A DNA stretch of 64,000 bases from Paenibacillus rhizovicinus. GTDB taxonomy: Bacteria; Bacillota; Bacilli; Paenibacillales; Paenibacillaceae. The translations under genes and the position numbers were made by a program. The stretch lies in NCBI RefSeq assembly GCF_010365285.1, contig NZ_CP048286.1, forward strand, positions 1,941,001-2,005,000, given 5' to 3'. Below, in pieces: positions 1 to 9,149 of this stretch. The notes beneath the pieces were generated by a model that saw only the letters and a list, made by a program, of their open reading frames with translations, was not told the DNA's origin and ran no database searches. How positions within the stretch are numbered: position 1 is the stretch's first letter; each line of letters starts with the position of its first letter.

Positions 1-538
1 AGCCGATATACATGCTTCTGAAAAAGCCGGATTCGTTGAAAAACTGGATCGGACTTGCATCGACCGTCGCTAACATATCATTCACTATGCCTGTATCGCT
101 GAACATCGATTTCATAATCCCAACGATTACGACAACCGATATAAAGTAAGGCAAATAGGTAGCGGTTTGGACAAATCGCTTGATTCTCGGGTGCACCATT
201 TCATTAATCAATAAAGCCAGAACAATGGGTGCGGGGAAAGACCACAGCAAGTTATAAAGACCGAGCAGGAACGTGTTTTTCACAATTCGATAGAAGTTTG
301 GATCTGCAAAAAACCGTCTGAAGTTATCAAAGCCGATCCACTCGGAGCCGCCCATCCCTTTAAACAGGCTGTAATCTTGAAAAGCAGTTAAGACGCCAAC
401 CATGGGATAATAAGCAAATAAGGCTATTATGATTAGTCCAGGTATCGACATCATCAAAAAAGAGCGGTTACACTTCCAGTCGTACAAAAATTTGGAATAA
501 AAGGACATCTTCGAAATTTTTCTAGTCGTTGTTGACAT
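1..538 (-). CDS. LplB-type sugar ABC transporter permease, N-terminal part
   Basis: Integral membrane permease subunit of a carbohydrate ABC importer; only the first 179 codons are inside the window. The start at 538 has a GAGGTGA ribosome site. The protein opens with a basic cytoplasmic tail, then a first membrane segment (SIPGLIIIALFAYYPMVG), a periplasmic loop with the WIGFDNFRRFFADPNFYRI pattern typical of LplB/YteP permeases, and further membrane segments (TFLLGLYNLLWSFPAPIVLALL). It would start a separate leftward operon, since a terminator at 793-836 closes the operon to its right. A cre-like site at 745-758 suggests catabolite control. The exact sugar cannot be told. Confidence 0.9.
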   Translation of the reverse strand, partial: MSTTTRKISKMSFYSKFLYDWKCNRSFLMMSIPGLIIIALFAYYPMVGVLTAFQDYSLFKGMGGSEWIGFDNFRRFFADPNFYRIVKNTFLLGLYNLLWSFPAPIVLALLINEMVHPRIKRFVQTATYLPYFISVVVIVGIMKSMFSDTGIVNDMLATVDASPIQFFNESGFFRSMYIG

Positions 539-744
539 TCGCTCACCTCATTTCAATATTTCGCAGTCGATAGGATTCCGGTCAATACAAGTTTGGTCTT
601 GTTTGGCGTATATCCACCAGACAAAATACGGATATTTGCACCAAATTTTCCTTGAATAATGCTATGATAATGAGAAATCTATCAGGTGTCAATGGATTAT
701 TTGGATCCAATTTTCCATCGTGGCCATGATATCCATTAACTGTT

Positions 745-758
745 TGAAAGCGATTTCA
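745..758. promoter_or_regulatory. cre-like catabolite repression site
   Basis: TGAAAGCGATTTCA matches the CcpA cre consensus TGWNANCGNTNWCA at every defined position. It lies about 205 bases upstream of the LplB-type permease start, inside the 539-869 gap, which holds no gene. Control of that permease operon is inferred. Confidence 0.6.
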
Positions 759-792
759 TAATCCGGGTCATTTATGCCGATCGCGAGCCAAA

Positions 793-836
793 CTAAAAAG
801 CGCTCACCATTGCAGCGCGGCAAAGGTGAGCGCTTT
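793..836 (-). terminator. rho-independent terminator of the sensor/transporter operon
   Basis: A perfect 12-bp stem (797-808 with 825-836) is followed on the minus strand by a T run. It lies just past the stop of the response regulator gene and ends that operon. Confidence 0.8.
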
Positions 837-869
837 CGATTTCTATCTCTATTAGCTTGAACGGAACGA

Positions 870-2366
870 CTAGACCGACTTCCGGTAATCGGACGGATAT
901 TTCCCGAACGCTTCCGTGAACAGCTTCGTAAAATGCCGCGTGCTGAAGTAGCCTACCGCCTCGGCGATTTGCTTAATCGACATGCGTGTCCCGAGCAGCA
1001 GCTCCTCGGCCTTCCCCATCCGCAGCCGCGTCAAATATTTCATGAACGTCAAGCCCGTCTTCTTGTGGAACAGCGTGCTCAAATAGCTTGGCGTCACGTT
1101 CAGGAGATCCGCGATTTGGCCGATGGCGACCTCCTCGGCATAATGCCGGTCGACGTAGAGGAGCACCTGCGATACGACGTCGCTTGGTCCGACTTCCTTG
1201 GATTTGAGCCGGCGCAGCATCCGCTCCCCGTGCAGCCGAAACTCCTGCGCGACGGCGCTCCCGCTGCTCCCCTCGGCGAGCCGGATTCCCGGCGCGGCAT
1301 GCCCGATGTACTTGAGCAGGGAGCGCTTCTCGCTTTCCGCCGCCGCAAGCTCCCAGCCCGCGAGCGCCGGTTCCAGCTCCATGGCAGCGTTTTGAAAATT
1401 CAATAAGCGTCCCTCGTGCAAATAGTCGATCGCCGCCGACAGCTTGCGCCCCAGCGTCAAGCGCTCCTGCCAGCCCGTCGCAGCCTGAAGGCTGCCATGT
1501 TCGATTACGCCGCCGAAACCGTAGAAGAACCGCAGTTCGCGCAGCTGCTGCAGTTCCGCCAGCCGCGCGTTCAGCTCCTTGAATCCGCGGCATTGCCCCG
1601 TCGCAAGCACGGTGACCGCCTCCTCCCCGGAGCTCGCCAGCGCCGCTTCCCGGAGCGCGTCTTCGAAGAATGCGCCCGTCTGACGCTTGCCCTCGCAGCC
1701 TTGGACCGCGTTCCAAGCCCCCACTGCGGCCAGCTCGCCGCCCGGCAGCGTGACGATCGCCAGATGGATGCCGCCGGCCAAATGCCTGTCGATGCATGCC
1801 GTCAGCCGCCTATAGAACGCGGCGTGCGCTTCGGCGCGCGCCGTTCCTCCCGCCGGAAGATCCTGTTCGAAAACGGCGCCCATGAAGCTTCCCTGGTGGA
1901 AAACCCCTTCGCGGTCCTCCTGGCGAACGGCGATCAAGCCGTGAAGCAGCGCCGACAAGTTGCTTCCGAACCGCTCGTTGTGCAGCAGAATCATTTCCCG
2001 GCCGTCCTTGTAGGTCGCATAGAGCGCGCGTTCCAAATCGTCCGTGCCGATCGGCTTCAGCAGATAGTCCGACGCGCCGAGCTTTACGGCCTCCCGCGCG
2101 AACGCGAAATCGGAATGGCCGGTCAGGATAATCCATTTCGTCATGGGAGACAAGGCTTTCCCTTGCCGGATCGCTTCGAGCCCGTTCAGACCCGGCATAT
2201 GGATATCGACGATGGCCACGCCCGGCTGCTGTTCGGCCAGCAGCTCCAGCAGCGCTTCGCCGTTCGTCGCCTCGCCCGCGATCACCCATGCCGCGTCCAT
2301 CTCGCCGATCATGCTGCGAATCGAGAATCGGACTAAATTTTCGTCATCGGCCACGACCAGCTTCAT
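870..2366 (-). CDS. YesN-type response regulator, REC plus AraC HTH
   Basis: DNA-binding response regulator of 498 residues. The receiver domain covers about residues 1-120: acidic pair DDE near the N-terminus, phospho-acceptor Asp in AIVDIHMPG, and the conserved Lys in LLKPIGTDDL. A long middle region is poorly conserved, and a C-terminal AraC helix-turn-helix pair (about 395-495) ends in GYFSTRHFTKLFTEAFGKYPSDYRK. It overlaps the kinase gene by four bases (ATGA), so the two are translationally coupled. By family it should answer the neighbouring YesM-like kinase and control the sugar importer upstream in the same operon. Confidence 0.95.
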   Translation of the reverse strand: MKLVVADDENLVRFSIRSMIGEMDAAWVIAGEATNGEALLELLAEQQPGVAIVDIHMPGLNGLEAIRQGKALSPMTKWIILTGHSDFAFAREAVKLGASDYLLKPIGTDDLERALYATYKDGREMILLHNERFGSNLSALLHGLIAVRQEDREGVFHQGSFMGAVFEQDLPAGGTARAEAHAAFYRRLTACIDRHLAGGIHLAIVTLPGGELAAVGAWNAVQGCEGKRQTGAFFEDALREAALASSGEEAVTVLATGQCRGFKELNARLAELQQLRELRFFYGFGGVIEHGSLQAATGWQERLTLGRKLSAAIDYLHEGRLLNFQNAAMELEPALAGWELAAAESEKRSLLKYIGHAAPGIRLAEGSSGSAVAQEFRLHGERMLRRLKSKEVGPSDVVSQVLLYVDRHYAEEVAIGQIADLLNVTPSYLSTLFHKKTGLTFMKYLTRLRMGKAEELLLGTRMSIKQIAEAVGYFSTRHFTKLFTEAFGKYPSDYRKSV

Positions 2367-4102
2367 GCGCGCATCACATCCTTCAACGGAATTTGTATGG
2401 AGGCCTCCGTGCCTTCGCCGGGCACCGAACGCATGCGGAGCATCGCGTGCTCGAAGGCCAGCTTGAGCCGCTCGCGGACGTTCGTCACGCCGATCCCGCT
2501 GCGGCCGGATCCGGTATCGAACCCGATGCCGTTATCGGACACCGTGATCGTCAAGTAATCCCCGTTCCCGCCGGGCTCGGGGGAACGAACGATATGCGCT
2601 TGTATGCGCAGCAGGCAAGGTGACTTGCTTGGCTCGATGCCATGAATGACCGCGTTCTCGACGAGCGGCTGAAGCAGCAGCTTCGGAATGAGCATGAGGT
2701 ATACTTCGGGGGAAAAATCGAGCTCGAACTCCATTTTGTCCGCGAACCGCATTTGCTGCAATTCGCAATACTTCTCCACGAACTCCATCTCATCCTTCAG
2801 GCTCGCGCGTTCGTTCTTGTCCAGCGTGTACCGGAGCATGCCGCCGAGCGACAGAATGGCCCGCTCCAGCAGCGCGCTCTGGCCCGACCGATTCAGCCCG
2901 ATGAAGCCGTTCAGCGTATTGTACAGAAAATGCGGCTGGATCTGCGATTGCAGCGCTTGATATTCCGCGTTGCGCTGTCCGAGCGCGGCGCGGTATTCGC
3001 GATCGATCAGCTCGCCGAGCCGGCTGATCATCGTATTCAGGCTGGCTCCCAGCTGCGCGACTTCGTCGTTGCCCTTGACGGGATAGAAGGCCGACATATC
3101 GCCCCGCTGCACCCGCTTCATCGTCTGGATCATCCGTTTGAACGGGGTCACCATCCAATGGGAGACGGTCGTGTACAGGATAAGCGCGACGACGAGTCCG
3201 CCCACGGCGAACCAGATGCCGACGGCGTACACGCGATCCAGCTGCCTGCGAACGACGGTTTCGGGGAACATGACGTAGATGCCCCACTGCGACCTTGCGA
3301 TCGTCTTGCTCACGACATGATAATCGTCGCCCGGCGCATGGACGTAACCGGCGCCCGAGGCCAATTGCGCGCGCAGCTCGCCGACGAGGGGACCGCTGGC
3401 GTAGATGACCTTGCCCTTATCGTCGAGAATCGCGGCCAATGCGCCGTTCTTGAGCCCGATACCGTCGATCATGCGCTCGATGGCGACCGTGTCCGCGTCC
3501 GCCATGATCACGCCGAGCGGACGTCTGGTATCGGGGTCCTTGATCAGCCGGGCGACGGAGAAGACGCTCGACCGCGCGCCGTTTAGATAATCCTGGTCGT
3601 GAACGCTGATGAATGCCACATCGCCGTCCGCCCGCAGCGCCTGGATATACCAGTCCTGCTTCGTGAATGGGAAGTTCTCGACCGCCCCTGTTAGATTACT
3701 TGACGAGGACACGTATACGGAGCCGTCCATCGGCAGCAGAATCGTCCCGAGGATGTCTTTGCGCGTATTCTTGAGCGCGTTCGGAAGCGTGCTCGACAAG
3801 GTCTGCCCTGCCTCGAATTGCTCGTAGGGCGTCAAGAGGTTCCAGCCGTACGTGGATTTCAGCTTCATCGCGCGCATGACGTCGTCATAGAAATACGGGG
3901 TAACCGTCATTCGGTCGAGGTCGTCGAGATAAGTCTCGATATGCGACGTAAGAGCAGCTAAAGTCCCCGCCATTAGCGAGGACTGCTGCTCTTTGATGGA
4001 TCTGACGTAATAAGCGGGGAGTTCCACGACGATGACGACAATCGGTAGAACGATCGTTAGCAGGAATAGCAACGTTAGCTTGAGCCGAATGGATTGTCTC
4101 AT
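2363..4102 (-). CDS. YesM-type sensor histidine kinase
   Basis: Membrane sensor kinase of 579 residues. The start at 4102 (MRQSIRLKLTLLFLL) follows a GAGGAG ribosome site; longer upstream readings would run into the permease gene. Domains in order: first membrane helix, an extracellular Cache-like sensor, a second helix near 290-310, HAMP, the His_kinase segment QSQIQPHFLYNTLNGF with the phospho-His, and a HATPase domain with DNGIGFDTGSGRSGIGVTNVRERL. This order is the YesM/LytS class. It is paired with the AraC-type regulator that overlaps its end and probably senses the sugar or the loaded binding protein. Confidence 0.95.
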   Translation of the reverse strand: MRQSIRLKLTLLFLLTIVLPIVVIVVELPAYYVRSIKEQQSSLMAGTLAALTSHIETYLDDLDRMTVTPYFYDDVMRAMKLKSTYGWNLLTPYEQFEAGQTLSSTLPNALKNTRKDILGTILLPMDGSVYVSSSSNLTGAVENFPFTKQDWYIQALRADGDVAFISVHDQDYLNGARSSVFSVARLIKDPDTRRPLGVIMADADTVAIERMIDGIGLKNGALAAILDDKGKVIYASGPLVGELRAQLASGAGYVHAPGDDYHVVSKTIARSQWGIYVMFPETVVRRQLDRVYAVGIWFAVGGLVVALILYTTVSHWMVTPFKRMIQTMKRVQRGDMSAFYPVKGNDEVAQLGASLNTMISRLGELIDREYRAALGQRNAEYQALQSQIQPHFLYNTLNGFIGLNRSGQSALLERAILSLGGMLRYTLDKNERASLKDEMEFVEKYCELQQMRFADKMEFELDFSPEVYLMLIPKLLLQPLVENAVIHGIEPSKSPCLLRIQAHIVRSPEPGGNGDYLTITVSDNGIGFDTGSGRSGIGVTNVRERLKLAFEHAMLRMRSVPGEGTEASIQIPLKDVMRA

Positions 4103-4113
4103 GTACCGCTCCT

Positions 4114-4935
4114 CTATCCTTTGATGGCGCCGGAGGCAAGACCTGAGATGAAGTACCGCTGCAGGAACAGATACAGGACGATCATCGGCAGGGCACCCAT
4201 GAGCGAGCCCGCGGCCACCCATCCGATATTGCTGTTGTATTGGCCGAAGAACGACGCGAGCGCGACCGTGATCGTCCGCGTATGCGGATGCTGCAGGAAG
4301 AAGACCGAGAATTGATAGTCGTTCCAAACCGCGACGCCCGTCAAAATAATGACCGTGGCCGTAATCGGCTTCAAGAGGGGCAGCAGGATGCGATAAAACA
4401 GTTCGAAGCGTCCTGCGCCGTCGATCATCGCGGCCTCGTCGAGCTCCCTCGGGATCGTGCTGATGAAGCCCGTGTACAGGAAGATTGTCATCGGCAGGTT
4501 GAACGTCACGAACAGGAGGATGATGCCCCAGTATTGATTCATGCCGCCGATATCGACCATGAATTTATAGAGAGGCACGAGAATCGTAAGCGGCGGCACG
4601 ATGAGCGCGGATACGAATACCGCGTAGATGAACTGATTCCAGCGCGTCTGGTACCGGGCCAGCGGATAGGCGGCGATGGAGCCGACCAGGATGATCAGCA
4701 GGACCGAGACGGCCGTTACGATGATGTTGCTGCGGAACGCCGTCGCCAAGCTCGCTTCGCGCCAGGCGTTGGAGAAATTGTCGAGGAACAGATAGCCCGG
4801 CATGACCCATTTGGAGCTCAGGTCGTCCGCCGCTTTGAACGAGGTCGTCAGCAAGATGTAGAAGGGGAGAATATGAATCAGGCAAATGACGAGCGACAAG
4901 AACGTCAGCCAGACCGAGCGGGACCTTCTCATCAA
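4114..4935 (-). CDS. MalG/AraQ-type sugar ABC permease
   Basis: Second permease subunit of a carbohydrate importer, 273 residues, a normal length for the family. Six hydrophobic segments are visible, and the cytoplasmic EAA loop that contacts the ATPase reads ELDEAAMIDGAGRFELFYRILLP. The end ISGLASGAIKG is the usual MalG-class C-terminus. It overlaps the upstream permease by four bases and precedes the kinase gene by 11 bases, so all five genes look like one transcript. No ATPase gene is present; importers of this class commonly borrow a shared MsmX-like ATPase, which is an inference here. Confidence 0.95.
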   Translation of the reverse strand: MMRRSRSVWLTFLSLVICLIHILPFYILLTTSFKAADDLSSKWVMPGYLFLDNFSNAWREASLATAFRSNIIVTAVSVLLIILVGSIAAYPLARYQTRWNQFIYAVFVSALIVPPLTILVPLYKFMVDIGGMNQYWGIILLFVTFNLPMTIFLYTGFISTIPRELDEAAMIDGAGRFELFYRILLPLLKPITATVIILTGVAVWNDYQFSVFFLQHPHTRTITVALASFFGQYNSNIGWVAAGSLMGALPMIVLYLFLQRYFISGLASGAIKG

Positions 4936-5870
4936 GCGTGAACCTCCCTTCTGCGCAGCAGGTACAAAGCGAAGATGCTGACGACGGAAATCATGGCGAA
5001 CATCAGTATGCCGATCGTGGCCGCATAGCCGGCATCCTCCCTGCCGAAGTAGAGCAGGTACATGATGGACGACATCGAGGCCGAAGCATAGCCGGGGCCG
5101 CTGTTCGTCATCGCGACGATGACGTCGAACAGCTTCAGCCCGCCGATCAGATTAAGCACCATGCTGATCGTCAAGGACGGAGCGATCAAGGGCCACGTAA
5201 TGTGCCGGAATCTGCTGACGGCCGTGGCGCCGTCGATCGTCGCCGCCTCGTAATAGTCCTTGGGAATCGTCTGCAGGCCCGCCAGGAACAAGACCATCGC
5301 GATCCCGAGGTATTGATACGTGTTGACGAAGGTGATGATCCAGCTGTTCAGATCCTTGTCCCCGAGCAGGTTGGACGGTTCGTCCTGGAACAACAGCAGG
5401 ATATCGTTAATGGCGCCGCCGTCGTATTGAAAGAAAAAATACCAGATATAGCCCATGATCAGCGAGCTGATGATGACGGGCAGGTAGATGACCGTCCGTA
5501 CGAGGCCGCGCGTTCGGATGCTCATGTTCAGGAACAGCGCGTAAGCCAAGCCGATGAGATTCTGCAGGAAGGCGCTGCCTACGCCGTAGATCAGCGTATT
5601 GCGAATGACTCGTCCCATGTCGGGGTCGCTGAAGAAACGCTTGTAGTTCGAGCTGCCAATCCATTTGTACTCCTGATTGTAGCCGTTCCAGTTGGTGAAC
5701 GAAATCTGGACGCCCTTGACGAACGGATAGAAAATGAACACCGCGAACAGGAGCAATGCCGGTACGTAGAGCAAATTAAGCCATGCGGTGCTGCGCATCC
5801 GCTTGCGGACAGGCCCCTGCGGCGGCGCGGCCGCGCGGGCGCCCCGAACGGCAGTGGTTGTTTTCGCCAT
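4932..5870 (-). CDS. MalF/UgpA-type sugar ABC permease
   Basis: First permease subunit, 312 residues, with a basic, Ala-rich N-terminal tail before the first membrane helix (LLYVPALLLFAVFIFYPFVKG). The EAA loop is DYYEAATIDGATAVSRFRHITWP. The SFTNWNGYNQEYKWIGSSNYKRF segment after helix 1 is characteristic of this subunit. It sits between the binding protein and the second permease and overlaps the latter by four bases. Confidence 0.95.
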   Translation of the reverse strand: MAKTTTAVRGARAAAPPQGPVRKRMRSTAWLNLLYVPALLLFAVFIFYPFVKGVQISFTNWNGYNQEYKWIGSSNYKRFFSDPDMGRVIRNTLIYGVGSAFLQNLIGLAYALFLNMSIRTRGLVRTVIYLPVIISSLIMGYIWYFFFQYDGGAINDILLLFQDEPSNLLGDKDLNSWIITFVNTYQYLGIAMVLFLAGLQTIPKDYYEAATIDGATAVSRFRHITWPLIAPSLTISMVLNLIGGLKLFDVIVAMTNSGPGYASASMSSIMYLLYFGREDAGYAATIGILMFAMISVVSIFALYLLRRREVHA

Positions 5871-5942
5871 AAAGCGCTCCCCTCCCAGCCTGATTGTGTG
5901 CCGCCGGACGGGAAGAGCGGCGCCCTTCCCGTCCCGGCCTGC

Positions 5943-7286
5943 CTATTGATTGCGGAGCCGGTCGTATTCCTGCTTCATTTTGTCGGCGAACTGCTCCGGC
6001 GTGACGTCGCCCGCGACGAGCGCCGTGCCCGTCTTGCACATGACGTCCCACATGCCGTTCGGCAGATAGACGCGGTCGAAGTAAGGAAATACGCGAACGG
6101 AGCTGAATTGCTCGTAATATTTCGTGAATTCATGCTCGGACGTAATATCCTTGAGGCCCGGAGGCAGCTTCGTGGCGTTTGCGATCTTCGACATGTTCTC
6201 CGGCTTGGAGAAGAAGGCGATCAGTTTCTTCGACTCCTCCAGATGCTTGCCGTCCTTCCAGGCGCCCATCGTGTAGCGTTCGCCGCCGGAGAACGTCTGC
6301 GAATCGCCGTCGACCATCGTCGTGAGCGGCATGATGCCGATCTTCACGTCCTTGTTGACTTTGTAGACTTCGTCCGCGAACGAAGGAGCGCCGAAGACGA
6401 ACGCGATCTTCCCTTGCGCGAAGCGCTGAGGCATATCCGTGTATTTCGCGGTCAGGACGTCTTTGTTGATATAGCCGTTCTTCTGCAAGTCGAGCAGCTT
6501 CTGGGCGAGCGGCGTCCATTTCTTCCAGTCGAACGAGCCGTCCAGCAGCGTCGACGCGTCGTTCGTGGCCGGGCTGATGTACTCGGAGGTGGCGTAGAGA
6601 TCAAGGAATCCGCCGATCATGCCGTTATCGATGCCCGACATGAAGAACGGCGTCACGTCCCCGTTGCTGTCCGTTTTCAATTTCTTCGCGGCGTCCATCA
6701 GCTCCGCGAACGTCGTCGGCGGCGCGATGCCGTATTTGGCGAGCAAATCGGCGTTGTACGAGATGCCGTCCTTCGCCTCGCTCAGCACGAGCGCTTCGAC
6801 CTTGCCGTCCTTGTTCGTGACCACCGGCTTGATCGTGTCGGTCAGATTAGGCGCCCAAGCCTCGTCCTTCAGGTCGGCCAGATACTTGTCGTAGCGGATG
6901 ACGGCCCAACCGTGCGTATCGAACACGTCCGGCAGATCGTTCGCGGCCATCTTGACCTTCAGGATGTTCTCGTATTCCGCGCCGGGAAATTGAAATTCCA
7001 CCTGTATGTTCGGGTTCTCTTTCGTGAAGTCCGCCGCGATCGATTTCATCATGTCCTGGTTCTTCAATTCTCCGATCGTGCTGTACACCGTCAGACGGAC
7101 CTTCTCCCCGCCGTCCGTTTTGGGCGCGTTTGCCGTATCGTCGGTCTTGGGGGCGTTGCCGCCATCATTCGATGCCGCTTTGTTTCCGGAATCATTGCCG
7201 TTGCTGCCTGAACGCTCCGAGCACCCGACGAGTGCGGTCGAGACGATAAGCAATAGTGCGATAACGGTGAACCAAGTCTTCCTCAT
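5943..7286 (-). CDS. sugar-binding lipoprotein of the ABC importer
   Basis: Extracellular solute-binding protein (family 1), 447 residues from the ATG at 7286, chosen because GGGGAGG lies 9 bases upstream and a signal peptide follows at once. The signal ends in the lipobox STALVGC, so the mature protein is tethered by lipid. A Gly/Asn/Asp-rich linker precedes the fold. Motifs such as FTKENPNIQVEFQFPGAEYE and LPDVFDTHG are usual for oligosaccharide-binding proteins. As the first gene of the five-gene operon it should be the most abundant product. Confidence 0.93.
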   Translation of the reverse strand: MRKTWFTVIALLLIVSTALVGCSERSGSNGNDSGNKAASNDGGNAPKTDDTANAPKTDGGEKVRLTVYSTIGELKNQDMMKSIAADFTKENPNIQVEFQFPGAEYENILKVKMAANDLPDVFDTHGWAVIRYDKYLADLKDEAWAPNLTDTIKPVVTNKDGKVEALVLSEAKDGISYNADLLAKYGIAPPTTFAELMDAAKKLKTDSNGDVTPFFMSGIDNGMIGGFLDLYATSEYISPATNDASTLLDGSFDWKKWTPLAQKLLDLQKNGYINKDVLTAKYTDMPQRFAQGKIAFVFGAPSFADEVYKVNKDVKIGIMPLTTMVDGDSQTFSGGERYTMGAWKDGKHLEESKKLIAFFSKPENMSKIANATKLPPGLKDITSEHEFTKYYEQFSSVRVFPYFDRVYLPNGMWDVMCKTGTALVAGDVTPEQFADKMKQEYDRLRNQ

Positions 7287-7372
7287 TCTTAGAATCCTCC
7301 CCAATTCGCTTTGGCCGGATTCGGCACCGTTCTTGCCTTCCGTTTCCGTTTCCAGTTTCATCTTAGCACCTC

Positions 7373-7386
7373 TGACAGCGCTTTCA
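7373..7386. promoter_or_regulatory. cre-like catabolite repression site
   Basis: TGACAGCGCTTTCA (reverse TGAAAGCGCTGTCA) fits the cre consensus completely and is nearly palindromic. It lies about 90 bases upstream of the binding-protein start, a place where CcpA could repress the five-gene operon. Confidence 0.7.
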
Positions 7387-7501
7387 AATGATCCAAATCT
7401 GCTGCCGCCGCGCTCATTTCTTTACCCGTGCTCCAACAATGTTTCGGAAGTCATGCGGCGATTCCCGTCTGCGGGAAACGGCGGAATGGTCAATGGGGAT
7501 A

Positions 7502-7533
7502 ACAAGAAAAGCCGCGGCGAAGAAGGCCGCGGC
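7502..7533 (-). terminator. terminator after the serine hydrolase gene
   Basis: Stem CCGCGGC/GCCGCGG with a short loop, followed on the minus strand by TTTTCTTG. It is 25 bases past the hydrolase stop codon. Confidence 0.7.
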
Positions 7534-7557
7534 CACGATTGGAATTTCGCCGCTCGC

Positions 7558-8700
7558 TTACTTTTCCAGGCACGAGTAAACGATGTTTTTTAATCGGGGA
7601 TGTACGTAAGGCTCCTGATTGTTCACCAAATGCTGCGCATACATAACGGTCAACTGCGATTCGGGATCGATGATCGCGAAGCTGCCTGCAGCGCCGCTCC
7701 AGCCGAATTCGCCGAGCGGGGACAAGGAGCCGCTGCCCGCTTCAGAGACATGGGTTCTTACGCCCAGCCCGTATCCGTAACCTGCGTGATGCGCCCAATT
7801 GTAATCTCCCCTCGTGCGCGCGGTCAGGTGATCGGTCCTCATCAGATCGATGCTGGCAGCGGACAGGATGCGCGCGCCTTCCGGGCTTGTGCCGCGATTG
7901 GTCAGCGCGTTAAGGAAGCGCGCATAATCGCTTACGGTCGACAGCAGGCCGGCTCCGCCGCTATCGAATTCCGAGCCGAGGCGGTACCAATTCCCGTCCA
8001 TGCGGACCGCCTTGCCCAGCTCGTCCTTGTATTCGTATTGCGGAGCAAGACGGCCGAGCTGCGCTTCCGACAGGTGAAAGCCGGTGTCGGCCATGCTTAA
8101 CGGACCGGTAATTTCATCGCGCACGTACAGGCTGAAGCGTCTTCCGTCGACCGCCTCCACAAGCGCCGCGAGAACGTCATGGCACAGACTGTAGTTCCAC
8201 CGGGTCCCCGGTTCGAAAAGCAGCGGTTCTTGGGCGAGGGCCGTCGCAAACTCGCGGGTCGTCATCTTGCCGTCCGTGCGTTTCAATGCATCGCGCAAGG
8301 ATGGGGAAGCGAGGTCGTAGGAGAAGCCGGCCGTCATCGTGAACAAGTCGCGAACCGTGATCGGATGCTGCGCCGGCTCCGTCGCATGTCCGCCGTCCTC
8401 CTGCTGCTTTCGCACGGTCATTTCGGTAAATTCCGGCAGGTATTCGGAGATCGGATCGCCGAGCAGAATCGCTCCCTTCTCCACCAGCTGAAGCGCGGCT
8501 ACGCAGGTCATAATCTTCGTAAGCGAATAGAGATAGATAATTCTGTCCTCGTCGATGGGGATATTCGCTTCCAGATCGGCGCAGCCTGCACGGTAGCGGA
8601 AAACCGTCTCGTTCCGGTGCACGACCAGCACTTCCGCCCATGGAATGCGCCAAGCGGTGATGCGATCGATAAACTTCGAAAGCGGTGCAAAATCCATCAT
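7558..8700 (-). CDS. class-C beta-lactamase-like serine hydrolase
   Basis: Cytoplasmic (no signal peptide) member of the beta-lactamase/transpeptidase-like fold, 380 residues; start at 8700 follows GGAGG. The nucleophile motif SxxK is SLTK (about residue 58) in LYSLTKIMTCVAALQLVEKG, and the second catalytic element is Tyr in WNYSLCHDVLAAL. The C-terminal GYGLGVRTH and FGWSGAAGSFAIIDP stretches are typical of EstB/PBP4*-type esterases and D-aminopeptidases. The substrate cannot be predicted. It is transcribed alone, with its own terminator. Confidence 0.9.
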   Translation of the reverse strand: MMDFAPLSKFIDRITAWRIPWAEVLVVHRNETVFRYRAGCADLEANIPIDEDRIIYLYSLTKIMTCVAALQLVEKGAILLGDPISEYLPEFTEMTVRKQQEDGGHATEPAQHPITVRDLFTMTAGFSYDLASPSLRDALKRTDGKMTTREFATALAQEPLLFEPGTRWNYSLCHDVLAALVEAVDGRRFSLYVRDEITGPLSMADTGFHLSEAQLGRLAPQYEYKDELGKAVRMDGNWYRLGSEFDSGGAGLLSTVSDYARFLNALTNRGTSPEGARILSAASIDLMRTDHLTARTRGDYNWAHHAGYGYGLGVRTHVSEAGSGSLSPLGEFGWSGAAGSFAIIDPESQLTVMYAQHLVNNQEPYVHPRLKNIVYSCLEK

Positions 8701-8856
8701 TCTTCATCCTCCTACTCTACTAAAAGATCTCTTACTATTATTGTTCAGGGGAGGCCCTTTCTGCAAACTCAAATCGTGTTACGCCGCACGATGTCAGCTT
8801 TAACCAAAATAGGATTGACAAGCGGAATAAAATCAAATAAAGTTTTCATGTCGAAT

Positions 8857-8871
8857 TGATAATGATTATCA
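8857..8871 (+). promoter_or_regulatory. Fur box
   Basis: TGATAATGATTATCA is a perfect 7-1-7 inverted repeat matching the Fur consensus of Bacillus-type bacteria. It lies 36 bases before the start of the short lipoprotein gene and points to iron control of what was once an iron-uptake operon. Confidence 0.8.
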
Positions 8872-8907
8872 CTATCAAGTGTATTATACCACGAAGGATA
8901 TTTTGCA

Positions 8908-9054
8908 ATGAAAACATGGTTTGTCCCTCTGCTCATGCTTGTTGTTGTCTTGGCCTTAAGCGCCTGCGGCAACAACGCAAACAATAACCGTTCGGCCGGA
9001 AACGCCAATGCCGGTGACGATCCGGCTTCCGTCAATAGATTAGTATGGAGCTAA
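8908..9054 (+). pseudogene. truncated lipoprotein, probable iron-siderophore binding protein remnant
   Basis: A 48-codon reading frame with a GAAGGA site, a clear signal peptide (MKTWFVPLLMLVVVLALSAC) and a lipobox, followed by an Asn/Gly-rich linker that breaks off at a stop after RLVWS. Iron-siderophore binding proteins of Firmicutes start in this way, and the perfect Fur box just upstream supports that origin. Nothing resembling the substrate-binding fold follows, so this is probably the 5' remnant of a deleted gene. A genuine short lipopeptide cannot be excluded. Confidence 0.6.
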
Positions 9055-9075
9055 CGTTCGCCGTTATTTTATGCA

Positions 9076-9127
9076 TTGACAATTTATTACACCTCATTTA
9101 GAATGGGATGTAAGTAAGTACTTGCAT
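9076..9127 (+). promoter_or_regulatory. tetR promoter with operator box 1
   Basis: TTGACA (9076-9081), a 17-base spacer and TAGAAT (9099-9104) form a strong sigma-A promoter. Directly after the -10 lies GTAAGTAAGTACTTGCAT (9110-9127), an imperfect palindrome (GTAAG/CTTGC arms) where a bound repressor would block transcription. A near-identical copy at 9789-9806 precedes the dehalogenase gene. Confidence 0.75.
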
Positions 9128-9149
9128 TATGAGGTGGGTAGATAAAATC

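Noticed and set aside
4103-4327. 75-residue N-terminal extension of the YesM-like kinase
   Set aside because: It overlaps the permease gene, and a good ribosome site supports the start at 4102.
4938-7211. Long open frame on the plus strand (over 750 codons) opposite the permease and binding-protein genes
   Set aside because: Its translation is rich in Arg/Asp/His without domains, as expected for the antisense of GC-rich coding DNA, and it covers three well-supported genes on the other strand.
8769-9035. Leftward frame across the Fur box region
   Set aside because: No ribosome site or family match; the plus-strand lipoprotein stub with Fur box explains the sequence better.
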